Assembly: GCA_003523945.1 (NCBI GenBank)
Contig: DOFS01000210.1
Coordinates: 1 to 12,602, forward strand
Reading direction: 5' to 3'
Length of the DNA: 12,602 bases
From: Nitrospiraceae bacterium
GTDB lineage: Bacteria > Nitrospirota > Nitrospiria > Nitrospirales > UBA8639
Positions within the stretch are counted from its first letter, which is position 1; every line of letters starts with the position of its first letter. The position numbers and the translations under genes are program-made. Below, piece by piece: positions 1 to 6,745 of the stretch. The notes beneath the pieces were generated by a model, which was not told the DNA's origin, ran no database searches, and was given only the letters and a program-made list of their open reading frames with translations.

Positions 1-92
1 GTTAGCAAACCAACACTTATAAAATTTCAAAGTAATGTCATTTAATAAGAAATACGTTTATGGATTGAACAGGTCATGAGCTTATCAAGCTT

Positions 93-112
93 TTCGGATA
101 ATACCATCCGAA
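93..112. repeat. Inverted repeat downstream of the 61-residue gene
   Basis: TTCGGAT (93-99) and ATCCGAA (106-112) are perfect 7-base arms around a 6-base loop. The repeat lies 36 to 55 bases past the stop codon of the minus-strand gene at 148-333. A weaker hairpin, AGCTT-ATC-AAGCT, follows at about 80-92. Neither has a proper T-run on the minus strand, so this is at most a weak terminator or 3' processing hairpin. Nothing else is recognisable in bases 1-147. Confidence 0.4.
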
Positions 113-147
113 TATTAAGCCCCCGTCGAACCTTAGTCCGTCTAATT

Positions 148-333
148 TCAAGACTTGGCAAAGACGCCGGCGTCACAAGAAAAATACTTAATTTGTTTCA
201 GGGGAATAATGGTGACTTCTTTGGGAGTATCGATTTCAAGGATTTCCATATCATCGCTAATGGTATGCCGGATAGCGTCCTTAAATTCTAACTCTTTATT
301 ATCAACAAAGATAACTTTGACCCAATACTGCAC
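148..333 (-). CDS. Small conserved-looking hypothetical protein, 61 aa
   Basis: This encodes a 61-residue protein with no signal peptide or membrane segment, so it is probably cytoplasmic. It starts with GTG at 333. A clear Shine-Dalgarno (GAAAGGAG, core at 340-344 on the plus strand) sits 6 bases upstream and makes the reading convincing despite its length. The sequence is a compact alternation of predicted beta strands (WVKVIFVDNKELEF near the N terminus, EVTIIPLKQIKYFSC near the C terminus) around a short acidic helix. This suggests a small beta-rich fold, perhaps of the kind that binds RNA, protein or a small ligand. The gene lies 65 bases downstream of proC on the same strand with no obvious terminator between, so cotranscription is likely. 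I do not recognise a named family and assign no function. An antiparallel reading at 76-291 overlaps it but lacks a ribosome site. Confidence 0.7.
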   Translation of the reverse strand: MQYWVKVIFVDNKELEFKDAIRHTISDDMEILEIDTPKEVTIIPLKQIKYFSCDAGVFAKS

Positions 334-398
334 CGTGTACTCCTTTCAATAAAAGCCTCATAGCATCTGTGCATCAGCCATCACCGCCGCCTCGCCAT

Positions 399-1211
399 TT
401 ATTGCCCCAGCTCATGAGAACGCGCCGTAGCAGCCTCGACAGCTTTCATAAAAGTCGCGCGTACCTGCCCGATTTCTAATTGTTGAAGTCCCGCAATCGT
501 CGTCCCACCTGGTGACGTCACCCGATCTTTCAGTAAAGCGGGATGCTCACCACTTTCGAGTACCATACGGGCCGCCCCATATACGGTTTGCGCCGCCAGC
601 ACACTCGCCACGGCCCGTGGGAGTCCTACCCTTACCCCACCGTCAGTGAGTGCTTCAATCACCAAGTAAATATAAGCGGGACCACTACCGCTCAATCCCG
701 TCACAGCATCCATTAAAGATTCTTCCACCAAAACTACTTTGCCCACGGATTCAAAGATTGTTTGAGCCAGCTGGAGGTGAGGCCTCGAAAGCCCCGAACC
801 CCCGGCCAAAGCCGTTACCCCTTCCTGGATGACCGCTGGAGTATTCGGCATCGCACGAATAAGGGAAACATTTTTTCCGACCTGCTGTTGAATGCGGGCT
901 AATGGATAGCCCGCTGCAACAGATATCAGTAATTGCTTCCGTGATATGTGCTCCTTAATCTCCGACAGCACGGTATCCATAACCTGGGGCTTCACACACA
1001 GAACAATTATATCGGCACGCTTCGCTTCTTCAGCGTTGGTAGACCCCGCCTGAACCTGAAAAGTCTTCTGAAAATGGTCTAATCGGATTGGGGAAATATC
1101 GGTCACAGAAACATTGGCAGGAGCGGCAAGGTTGGATTTCAGAATTCCGGTCACCAAAGCTTCAGCCATATTGCCAGCCCCTAAAAATACAAATTTTTGT
1201 GCCTGTGACAT
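399..1211 (-). CDS. proC: Pyrroline-5-carboxylate reductase
   Basis: The enzyme reduces 1-pyrroline-5-carboxylate to L-proline with NAD(P)H, the last step of proline synthesis, in the cytoplasm. The 270-residue length is normal for the family. The N terminus carries the Rossmann dinucleotide-binding loop FLGAGNMAEAL (about residues 9-19). VKPQ follows near residue 74 and the MPNTPA motif near 121-126. The C-terminal dimerisation and active-site domain has LSGSGPAYIY (about 173-182), GGVRVGLPR and the signature VTSPGGTTIAGL. All hallmark elements are present, so the enzyme should be active. The start at 1211 fits the usual family N terminus. No Shine-Dalgarno precedes it, and a promoter placed directly upstream suggests a leaderless message. 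The YggS-type PLP protein gene that often neighbours proC is absent here. The divergent neighbours are the secreted HEAT-repeat genes. Confidence 0.96.
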   Translation of the reverse strand: MSQAQKFVFLGAGNMAEALVTGILKSNLAAPANVSVTDISPIRLDHFQKTFQVQAGSTNAEEAKRADIIVLCVKPQVMDTVLSEIKEHISRKQLLISVAAGYPLARIQQQVGKNVSLIRAMPNTPAVIQEGVTALAGGSGLSRPHLQLAQTIFESVGKVVLVEESLMDAVTGLSGSGPAYIYLVIEALTDGGVRVGLPRAVASVLAAQTVYGAARMVLESGEHPALLKDRVTSPGGTTIAGLQQLEIGQVRATFMKAVEAATARSHELGQ

Positions 1212-1246
1212 CGGCCGAGTATAGCCGTTGACTGGTAGGGGTTCAA
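1212..1246 (-). promoter_or_regulatory. Probable sigma70 promoter of proC, positioned for a leaderless mRNA
   Basis: Read on the minus strand, TTGAAC (plus 1241-1246), a 17-base spacer and TATACT (plus 1218-1223) form a good -35/-10 pair. Only 6 bases (CGGCCG) separate the -10 box from the ATG of proC, so the expected transcription start falls on or within a base of the start codon. This agrees with the missing Shine-Dalgarno. The element is seen directly; leaderless initiation is an inference. Confidence 0.6.
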
Positions 1247-1382
1247 CTTAAAGACCGGGGTTAAAAAAATTCCATTTACGGCATTCGCCCCATAAACGTT
1301 TGCAAGGAGGGCAAAAAAACAGGCAGAGCGAGCAGAGCTTTACCACGGTAATGTCGAAGGAAGGTACCACCACAGATTGGAG

Positions 1383-1412
1383 TTGCCCCTCCCATAATCC
1401 GGAGAGTATATT
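1383..1412 (+). promoter_or_regulatory. Candidate promoter of the HEAT-repeat gene series
   Basis: TTGCCC (1383-1388), an 18-base spacer and TATATT (1407-1412) fit a sigma70 promoter, with 4 of 6 and 5 of 6 matches to consensus. The leader would be about 95 bases. A competing pair, ATGGCA (1433-1438) and CATAAT (1456-1461) with a 17-base spacer, is about as good, so the exact start site is uncertain. Confidence 0.35.
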
Positions 1413-1513
1413 GGAAATCCTAACAAATCCCTATGGCAACGCACTTTCCGCCTCTCATAATCGATTACATTGCAATCCACAATGATAAAAATTTAGAAGC
1501 CAAGGAGGAAGGC

Positions 1514-2626
1514 ATGAAAACCTGGCCTATTTTCATGATTTTTGCAATTGGAATATGGTGTTTCGGCGCTACTCCTTCCGACGCCCGGCGCATTCCTCTC
1601 ACCTCCGAGCAAAAAACACAATTAGAAAATGCCCAAACCGTGTTGGTCGAGATCCTTGCCTTAACCGAAAAAGGAGGGTTTAATACCCAGCCCTTGGTAG
1701 CCACGGTTAAGGAGCGTTTGGAAGAAGCCGGGTATACGGTGACCACCGATCCGTCTCAACCCCACGACGTGGAAGTGAAAGTAAAATGTGAAGAGCAAAA
1801 GGCATTGACCGGTACCTCTCCAAGCGGCGGGGACGTGGATCTTGCCGATGCGCCTGATCGGCTCTGGAAGGGGCCGGCCTGCCTGTTGACCTATTTCCTT
1901 CAACAGAATGATTTTCAGTGGAAAAAGGAGGTACGCACGACCTTTGCCGATGCCAGACAGGCCGCCCAACAGGCACAGGTTGAGGATGCCGGGACCTATG
2001 CGATGGACCATCTCAACCAACGGCTGGCGGAATATGACTTCCCGGTCCTGCTCTCCGCCGAGTGGGGGCAAATCAATCGCCTGCTCACACTGTTGGAGGA
2101 CCCCAACACCCCCAAACTGCGGAAAGTGAAAATCCTTTCGGTCCTCAGCGATGTGCATGCAGATGAGGCGCTCCCGCAACTGACCAAACTCCTGGAATCC
2201 ACCGATTTGCAGCATGAAACTATTAATGCCCTCTCTGGAGCCGGTTCCGATTCTATTCCCTTACTCATCGATTTATTTCAAACCAGTCGGCAATCCAGAA
2301 TTCGAGCTGAAGCGGCAAAAGCCTTGGGAAATATTGCGGGCAGGACCGGAGATCCCCGTACGATTCCTCCGTTGGTGCAATACGTGACCGAAGTGTTACC
2401 TCAACTGAAAAACCCGGAAGATATTGATTTCCCGCTGCTCACTGAAGTGGTCTGGGCGATTGGAAAATTACGATGGGGCCCCGCCCTCAAGCCCATGTCA
2501 GAACTACAGGATAAAGTGTGGTTGATTCATGACAATTCGAAAGAAATGGCTGAATTGCGAGAGGCCGCAAGTTGGACTTATAAGGCAATAGCTTTACAAG
2601 ATGCAGCCATGTTGCAAACATATTGA
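1514..2626 (+). CDS. Secreted HEAT-repeat protein, tandem paralogue 1 (370 aa)
   Basis: This is an exported protein of unknown function. The start at 1514 is preferred over an in-frame ATG at 1433. AAGGAGG (1502-1508) lies 5 bases ahead of it, the MKTW start matches the next paralogue, and a signal peptide follows immediately (hydrophobic core about 5-18, likely cleavage after S-D-A at 24). Residues 30-95 form an N-terminal alpha/beta domain with a GYTVTTD strand. Cys92 and Cys113 are kept in all three paralogues and could pair in the periplasm. Residues about 185-300 are HEAT-like helical repeats (for example SIPLLIDLFQ and IRAEAAKALGNIA). Two C-terminal blocks are strongly conserved between copies: DIDFPLLTEVVWAIGK (303-318) and DNSKEMAELREA (340-351). 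The last dozen residues differ from copies 2 and 3, so this tail has diverged. HEAT repeats usually bind proteins; no catalytic motif is visible. Confidence 0.85.
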   Translation: MKTWPIFMIFAIGIWCFGATPSDARRIPLTSEQKTQLENAQTVLVEILALTEKGGFNTQPLVATVKERLEEAGYTVTTDPSQPHDVEVKVKCEEQKALTGTSPSGGDVDLADAPDRLWKGPACLLTYFLQQNDFQWKKEVRTTFADARQAAQQAQVEDAGTYAMDHLNQRLAEYDFPVLLSAEWGQINRLLTLLEDPNTPKLRKVKILSVLSDVHADEALPQLTKLLESTDLQHETINALSGAGSDSIPLLIDLFQTSRQSRIRAEAAKALGNIAGRTGDPRTIPPLVQYVTEVLPQLKNPEDIDFPLLTEVVWAIGKLRWGPALKPMSELQDKVWLIHDNSKEMAELREAASWTYKAIALQDAAMLQTY

Positions 2627-2678
2627 TAAGATGCGGTACAATTCCGAGAAGCTCTTGTCAACTTCCTGTTAACCAAGT

Positions 2679-2694
2679 CTACCCCAGAGGGTAG
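2679..2694. repeat. Short hairpin between paralogues 1 and 2
   Basis: CTACCC (2679-2684), loop CAGA, and GGGTAG (2689-2694) form a perfect 6-base stem in the 97-base gap between the first two HEAT-repeat genes. It lies 17 bases upstream of the second gene's Shine-Dalgarno. The following bases (GGCTTT) are not a convincing T-run. It could be a weak attenuator or RNA-processing site within the transcript. Confidence 0.35.
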
Positions 2695-2723
2695 GGCTTT
2701 GCGACCAGACAAGGAGGTTACGC

Positions 2724-3818
2724 ATGAAAACTTGGCTTGTTTTCTTCACTTTCGCAATATGGTGTTGCGGCAGCACCCCATCCGAGGCCCGGCGGATTTC
2801 CCTCACGACAGAACAAAAAGCACAATTAGAAAATGCCCAAACCGTGTTGGTCGAAATCGTCGCTTTAACGGAAAAAGGGACGTATGACGCTAGTCCATTG
2901 GCTGCCACGGTCAAGGAGCGTTTAGAAGAAATCGGGTATACGGTCACCACCGACCGGTCTCAGCCGTACGACGTGGAGGTAAAAGTAAAGTGTGAAGAAC
3001 AAAAAACATTGACCGGTACATCTCCCTCTGGCGGGGACGTGGACCTGCCCGATGCGCCCGATCGGCTCTGGAAGGGGCCGGCCTGCCTGTTGACTTATTT
3101 CCTCCAACAGAATGATTTTCAGTGGAAAAAGGAGGTACGCACGACCTTTGCCGATGCCAGACAGGCCGCCCAACAGGCACAGGTTGAGGATGCCGGGACC
3201 TATGCGATGGACCATCTCAACCAACGGCTGGCGGAATATGACTTCCCGGTCCTGCTCTCTGCAGAATGGGGGCAAATCGATCGCCTGCTCACACTGTTGG
3301 AGAATCCGAACACACACAAACTACGGAAAGTGAAAATTCTTTCGGTCCTCAGCGATGTACATGCGGAAGAGGCGCTCCCGCAACTGACCAAGCTCCTCGA
3401 ATCCACGGACCTACAGCAAGAAACCATCAATGCGCTTTCAGGGGCTGGAGCGCATTCCATTCCGATCCTCATCGATTTATTTCAAACCAGTCGGCAATCC
3501 AGAATTCGAGCTGAAGCGGCAAAAGCCTTGGGAGATATTGCGGCCAAAACAGGAGACCCCCGTCCCATTCCGCCTTTGGTGAAGTACGTGTCTGCGCTGT
3601 TACCACAATTGAAAACCTCGGAAAACATTGATTTTCCTGTGCTCACTGAAGTGGTCTGGGCGATTGGGAAACAACGATGGGAGGGGTCCCTTAAACCTAT
3701 AAGAGAACTTCAGCAGAAGATTTGGGTAATTTTTGACAATTCGAAAGAAATGGCCGAACTGCGCGAAGCTACCAGTTGGACCTATAAACAAATAGACCTG
3801 GATGGGCATCTCAGTTAG
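2724..3818 (+). CDS. Secreted HEAT-repeat protein, tandem paralogue 2 (364 aa)
   Basis: This is the second copy of the exported HEAT-repeat family, nearly identical to copy 1 across its middle. The ATG at 2724 follows AAGGAGG (2711-2717) by 6 bases. The signal peptide is two residues shorter than in copy 1 (core about 5-17, likely cleavage after S-E-A near 22). The conserved cysteines are Cys90 and Cys111. The N-terminal domain (about 28-93), HEAT-like region (about 183-295), NIDFPVLTEVVWAIGK block and DNSKEMAELREA block all match copy 1. The C terminus (WTYKQIDLDG) is shared with copy 3 rather than copy 1, so it probably shows the ancestral tail. It lies 97 bases after copy 1 and 33 bases before copy 3, so the three genes are probably cotranscribed. 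Function is unknown; a periplasmic binding or scaffold role is a guess from the repeat type. Confidence 0.87.
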   Translation: MKTWLVFFTFAIWCCGSTPSEARRISLTTEQKAQLENAQTVLVEIVALTEKGTYDASPLAATVKERLEEIGYTVTTDRSQPYDVEVKVKCEEQKTLTGTSPSGGDVDLPDAPDRLWKGPACLLTYFLQQNDFQWKKEVRTTFADARQAAQQAQVEDAGTYAMDHLNQRLAEYDFPVLLSAEWGQIDRLLTLLENPNTHKLRKVKILSVLSDVHAEEALPQLTKLLESTDLQQETINALSGAGAHSIPILIDLFQTSRQSRIRAEAAKALGDIAAKTGDPRPIPPLVKYVSALLPQLKTSENIDFPVLTEVVWAIGKQRWEGSLKPIRELQQKIWVIFDNSKEMAELREATSWTYKQIDLDGHLS

Positions 3819-3851
3819 CACATCAGGACATCGTAGAGTGGGAGGTCAGGC

Positions 3852-4955
3852 ATGAGGGAATGGGCAACATGTGGATTCGTCACCATTGTTTTACTCGTTG
3901 GGCTTTTGAACTCAGAGAGCTTCGCCAGGCGGACATATCTTGACGCGGAACAAAAAACGAAACTCGACGCCATTCAAACCATTCTAATTCAGGTTCTGGC
4001 ATTGACGGAGCGTGGCAAAGTAGATGGAACAGTCATTGAAAATGTTGTACGACAACGCTTGGAGGAATTGGGGTATTCGGTAGTGACCAGTCGGGATGCG
4101 CCATACGATGTGAAGCTGAACATTAAATGCGAGGAACAGAAAAAATGGTCAGGAACCACTCGAGCCGGCGGCGATGCCGACAATATTGGTTCCCCAGCCC
4201 GTCTCTGGAAAGGTCCGGCCTGTCTCTTTTCCTACCAGTTGGATGGACGAGATTTAGGTTGGTACAAAGAAGCGCGAACTAAGTTTGAAGATTCCGGCCA
4301 AGCTGCTGAGGCCGCCAATGTTTCAGAATCCGGTCTCTACGCGATGCAAGAATTAGCCGAACGGATTAAAGAATTCGATTTCCCCGTGTTGATCGCTGCG
4401 GAATGGGGACATGATCCTCGCCTTATTAAGCTCCTCAATAACCCTCAGACGCCGAATAAACGAAAGCTTAGAATCTTATCCTTACTGCCTCGGGTCCAAT
4501 CCCAGCAATACTTTCCCTTACTCAAAGAACTCATTCAAGATCCTGAATTGGCGGAGGAGGCCATCGTGGCGCTTTCCAGCGCGGGGAGCAAAGCCATTCC
4601 CCTCTTAACGGAAATTTTTCACACACAAACGAACTCGGCGATCCGAGCGGCCGCAGCAAGGGGGTTAGGGGAAGTTGGTGCCCATACCGGAGACCCCACC
4701 ATCACCCCCCCTATGCTCGCCTATGTCGTTGAAAATCTTTCGCACCTCAAAACCTCTTCAGACATCGACTTTCCCGTTCTAACAGAAGTCGTATGGAGTT
4801 TAGGCAAACTACGAAATGAAAAGTCTATTGCCCCTATATATGAGCTACAAAGCAAAATTTGGGTAATTTATGACAATTCGAAAGAAATGGCCGAGCTGCG
4901 AGAGGCCACGAACTGGACCTACAAACAAATTGAATTGGATGGGCAGATCCAGTAA
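3852..4955 (+). CDS. Secreted HEAT-repeat protein, tandem paralogue 3 (367 aa)
   Basis: This is the most diverged member of the tandem family. The ATG at 3852 follows GGGAGG (3840-3845) by 6 bases. The signal peptide has a core at about 8-20 and likely cleavage after S-F-A at 25. The cysteines Cys93 and Cys114, the RLWKGPAC motif, the EFDFPVL and AAEWG motifs, the HEAT-like part (about 190-300) and the C-terminal blocks DIDFPVLTEVVWSLGK and DNSKEMAELREATNWTYKQ are all kept. These conserved positions mark what matters to the fold or to a partner. The central segment between Cys114 and AAEWG is much less similar to copies 1 and 2, which share it almost exactly. Copy 3 therefore split off before copies 1 and 2 were last homogenised. 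Function is unknown. Confidence 0.87.
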   Translation: MREWATCGFVTIVLLVGLLNSESFARRTYLDAEQKTKLDAIQTILIQVLALTERGKVDGTVIENVVRQRLEELGYSVVTSRDAPYDVKLNIKCEEQKKWSGTTRAGGDADNIGSPARLWKGPACLFSYQLDGRDLGWYKEARTKFEDSGQAAEAANVSESGLYAMQELAERIKEFDFPVLIAAEWGHDPRLIKLLNNPQTPNKRKLRILSLLPRVQSQQYFPLLKELIQDPELAEEAIVALSSAGSKAIPLLTEIFHTQTNSAIRAAAARGLGEVGAHTGDPTITPPMLAYVVENLSHLKTSSDIDFPVLTEVVWSLGKLRNEKSIAPIYELQSKIWVIYDNSKEMAELREATNWTYKQIELDGQIQ

Positions 4956-4966
4956 CAGGGCCCACC

Positions 4967-4995
4967 TTGACATATCGCTATCAGCCAATTACTAA
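4967..4995 (+). promoter_or_regulatory. Candidate promoter ahead of the 5027 gene
   Basis: A perfect -35 box TTGACA (4967-4972) is followed after 17 bases by TACTAA (4990-4995), which matches the -10 consensus at 3 of 6 positions. It lies in the 71-base gap after the third HEAT-repeat gene and would give a leader of about 25 bases. The -35 is excellent and the -10 poor. Confidence 0.35.
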
Positions 4996-5026
4996 AAAAC
5001 CGGTCTGACGCTCATCAGCTGCCTTC

Positions 5027-5548
5027 ATGAGACTGATCCACACCCAGACCGTCTGTATAAGCCTGCTCATTATAGGACTCACATTCACGTATGCAAGAAG
5101 CGGCCTCACACAGGTGACCGGAGAAGTGGGAGAAATGGATCGCCTGGAGCAAAAGGCAGAGGACGCCATCGCAAATGGAGACCCCGAAGGTGCCGCCCTT
5201 TCAATTGGTAAGGCGGCCCTAATGGCTAACCTTCTCGCTCAAAAAAAAGAGGTACACCGACAGATTCGCCTCTTATATCAGGCGGCGGATACCCTATTCA
5301 GAGGCCAAGAGCAGGGCTATCGTGCCCTCGCGCTCTTTGAACGAGCGGGAGGACAGCCACCGGCCTCACAGGGGGTGTGTCAATACCTCTCACAGGCTGC
5401 CGATAAGGTGAAACAATCTCAGAATGATCTCAAGGCATTGACGGATTTCACCAATGAATCGTTCCGGGAACGCCAGCAGCGCCACATCGGGAAGACCCAA
5501 GAATGGGAAGGACTTCTCCAGGGATTGCAGGAAGATCTGTCCTGTTAG
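5027..5548 (+). CDS. Exported helical hypothetical protein, 173 aa
   Basis: I do not recognise this protein. Residues 1 to about 25 form a signal peptide (core CISLLIIGLTFTYA), which supports the ATG at 5027 although no clear Shine-Dalgarno precedes it. The mature part is almost entirely helical and polar. Residues about 38-100 read as two or three TPR-like helices (EDAIANGDPEGAALSIGKAA, then RLLYQAADTLFRGQEQG and ALALFERAGG). A charged, possibly coiled-coil stretch runs from about 120 to 170. Two cysteines are expected after cleavage, near 118 and at the last residue. It follows the HEAT-repeat genes on the same strand by 71 bases, so it may belong with them, though a separate promoter is possible. 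It is convergent with the lipoprotein cluster. A periplasmic protein-protein interaction role is only a guess. Confidence 0.75.
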   Translation: MRLIHTQTVCISLLIIGLTFTYARSGLTQVTGEVGEMDRLEQKAEDAIANGDPEGAALSIGKAALMANLLAQKKEVHRQIRLLYQAADTLFRGQEQGYRALALFERAGGQPPASQGVCQYLSQAADKVKQSQNDLKALTDFTNESFRERQQRHIGKTQEWEGLLQGLQEDLSC

Positions 5549-5630
5549 CCTTTTTCAGGGAGACCTGGAGCAACAGATATCAATCCTTCACCCTTTAGTT
5601 GAAAAAGAGACAGGCATGTTTTGGAAGAAG

Positions 5631-5648
5631 AACCCGAGGTCCGGGGTT
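5631..5648. terminator. Weak candidate terminator hairpin between convergent genes
   Basis: CCCG (5633-5636), loop AGGTC, and CGGG (5642-5645), with flanking AA/TT that could pair across a bulged G, form a short hairpin between the stop at 5548 and the stop of the minus-strand gene at 5648. On the minus strand it is followed by TTCTTCTTCC, which is pyrimidine-rich but a poor T-run. It may weakly end the lipoprotein transcript. Confidence 0.25.
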
Positions 5649-6745
5649 TAGTGAGAGCAGGCGTTAGGAACTCTCTGACTATTGGACGAAGCTGGTTGCG
5701 TATTAAACACGGACTGGGTGAGCAGACGGGCGATTTCCTTGGAGATGATTTCCTGCATGACTTTACTGGCGCGGATCCGTGCTTCCTTTTCGGTCACATG
5801 CCCTTCCCGTCCCGTCTCCGAAATTACACCGATGAGGCGATGAGAAGGGTTTTCATAGATATTGATATCGCCACACCATCGCACATATTTGAACAACGGG
5901 TCTGGTAAATCTACCGGCCAAAATCGGCCTTGACCAACAATGGCCAGATCCGCAATCTCCGAGGACTCCGATTTGGCAGGTTGGCCGAATAAACCTTCTC
6001 TCTTGAGCCCATCCAAGATGGCCCGTTCCATATCTTCATGGTAATCTCCCTCAATAGCCACCGAGATAAGCAAATTTTTGGCGACAAAATCCATAAATTC
6101 TCGTTGAATCTGTGAGATGCGATACAATGCCGGCAGGCTTTCTCCACTGCTACGGATTACCCGTAAATCGGCATTGAGCGCCTTCCGATCCGCTAACAGG
6201 TCAATCGCTTGCTTGTAGCCACGTATCCGTTGAATTTTTTGATGATGCGTCCGGCCTTGGTTGATCATATGTTCAATCTTCGTGTCCCATTCCTGTAATC
6301 GTTCCAGAATGGCCCGCTCGGCTTGTTGCCGGTCCAGGCCCGCCAAAGCCCAAAAATGTCCCGTAGACGGCTGATTCCAGAGGTCCAACACCTTTACATT
6401 TTCCAGCACCTTGCTGGTAGTCACTTGCGTCCGTTGATCCAGTTGTAACTCCCGTCGGGTTTGACTGCTCTGGCCGGATTCTTGAATAGTATACGTTTCA
6501 TGATCCATTGATTGAGTCTTCACCTGCGCCGAAAACACCCTGGCAACGGCGGCGTACGCCCGTCTTTCGGCTTGTTCACGAGAATCGGCTTCTCCGATTC
6601 CCGTGAGATATCGTTCAGCGGGGTAGGCTTGATGGGGCGACATGATCCAATCAGGTGGAGTCTCTCTGCCAAACCAGGCACATCCCCCGGATAGGATCCC
6701 TATCCACACTCCCCATATTATGATGCTGAAAATTTTCATAGTCAT
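5648..6745 (-). CDS. LPP20-family lipoprotein, long form (365 aa)
   Basis: This is a predicted outer-membrane lipoprotein. A hydrophobic leader ends in LSGGC, with the lipidated Cys at residue 22. Right after it comes the LPP20-type N-terminal domain: PPDW (30-33), then RYLTGIGEADS and an alanine-rich helix (EQAERRAYAAVARVF). The middle (about 160-235) is helical. A C-terminal domain (about 235-350) contains VRWCGDINIY and GREGHVTEKEARIRASK, features I associate with longer LPP20-type proteins. The upstream gene's TAA is immediately followed by this ATG (6745), so translation is probably coupled. A second Met two codons in (6739) is an alternative start. No strong Shine-Dalgarno is seen. It is the last gene of the four-gene lipoprotein cluster and a distant relative of the first one (9002-9574). 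The exact function is unknown; a cell-envelope role is inferred from the LpoB neighbour. Confidence 0.82.
   Translation of the reverse strand: MTMKIFSIIIWGVWIGILSGGCAWFGRETPPDWIMSPHQAYPAERYLTGIGEADSREQAERRAYAAVARVFSAQVKTQSMDHETYTIQESGQSSQTRRELQLDQRTQVTTSKVLENVKVLDLWNQPSTGHFWALAGLDRQQAERAILERLQEWDTKIEHMINQGRTHHQKIQRIRGYKQAIDLLADRKALNADLRVIRSSGESLPALYRISQIQREFMDFVAKNLLISVAIEGDYHEDMERAILDGLKREGLFGQPAKSESSEIADLAIVGQGRFWPVDLPDPLFKYVRWCGDINIYENPSHRLIGVISETGREGHVTEKEARIRASKVMQEIISKEIARLLTQSVFNTQPASSNSQRVPNACSH

Larger units (their letters stand above)
1212..1513. other. Intergenic region between divergent proC and HEAT-repeat genes
   Basis: These 302 bases hold no convincing gene. They contain the proC promoter (1218-1246) and a candidate promoter for the plus-strand genes (1383-1412). 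AAGGAGG (1502-1508) decides the first plus-strand start. A purine-rich ribosome-site-like stretch at 1303-1310 has no well-placed start codon after it. No riboswitch or small RNA can be recognised by eye. Confidence 0.6.
1514..3818 (+). repeat. Tandem gene duplication with blocks of exact nucleotide identity
   Basis: Paralogues 1 and 2 align without gaps at an offset of 1204 bases through their central part. Bases 1901-2055 equal 3105-3259 exactly (155 bases), and 2264-2329 equal 3468-3533 exactly (66 bases), including every synonymous site. The flanking sequence carries many differences. The third copy (3852-4955) aligns at protein level but has no comparable long exact tracts. Confidence 0.9.

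Noticed and set aside
76..291. Plus-strand open reading of 71 residues at the left end
   Set aside because: It is antiparallel to the better supported 61-residue gene, has no ribosome site and has a low-complexity Ser/Arg-rich start.
1360..1400. GGTACCACC stretch resembling part of a T-box antiterminator
   Set aside because: The full T-box consensus and its surrounding stems are missing, and no aminoacyl-tRNA synthetase or amino acid gene lies downstream on that strand.
1300..1485. Short plus-strand reading starting within a purine-rich, SD-like stretch
   Set aside because: It starts with TTG inside the SD-like sequence itself and its product has no protein-like pattern.
1433..1513. N-terminal extension of paralogue 1 from an upstream ATG
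   Set aside because: It would bury the signal peptide; the ATG at 1514 has AAGGAGG ahead and matches the start of paralogue 2.
1661..2215. Long minus-strand reading inside paralogue 1 (184 aa), with equivalents in paralogue 2
   Set aside because: It is a shadow of the real coding strand and recurs in copy 2 only because the DNA is duplicated.
5550..5607. CTTTTTCA and TGAAAAAG inverted repeat between convergent genes
   Set aside because: The arms are A/T-rich and 42 bases apart with no GC-rich stem, so a terminator is unlikely.
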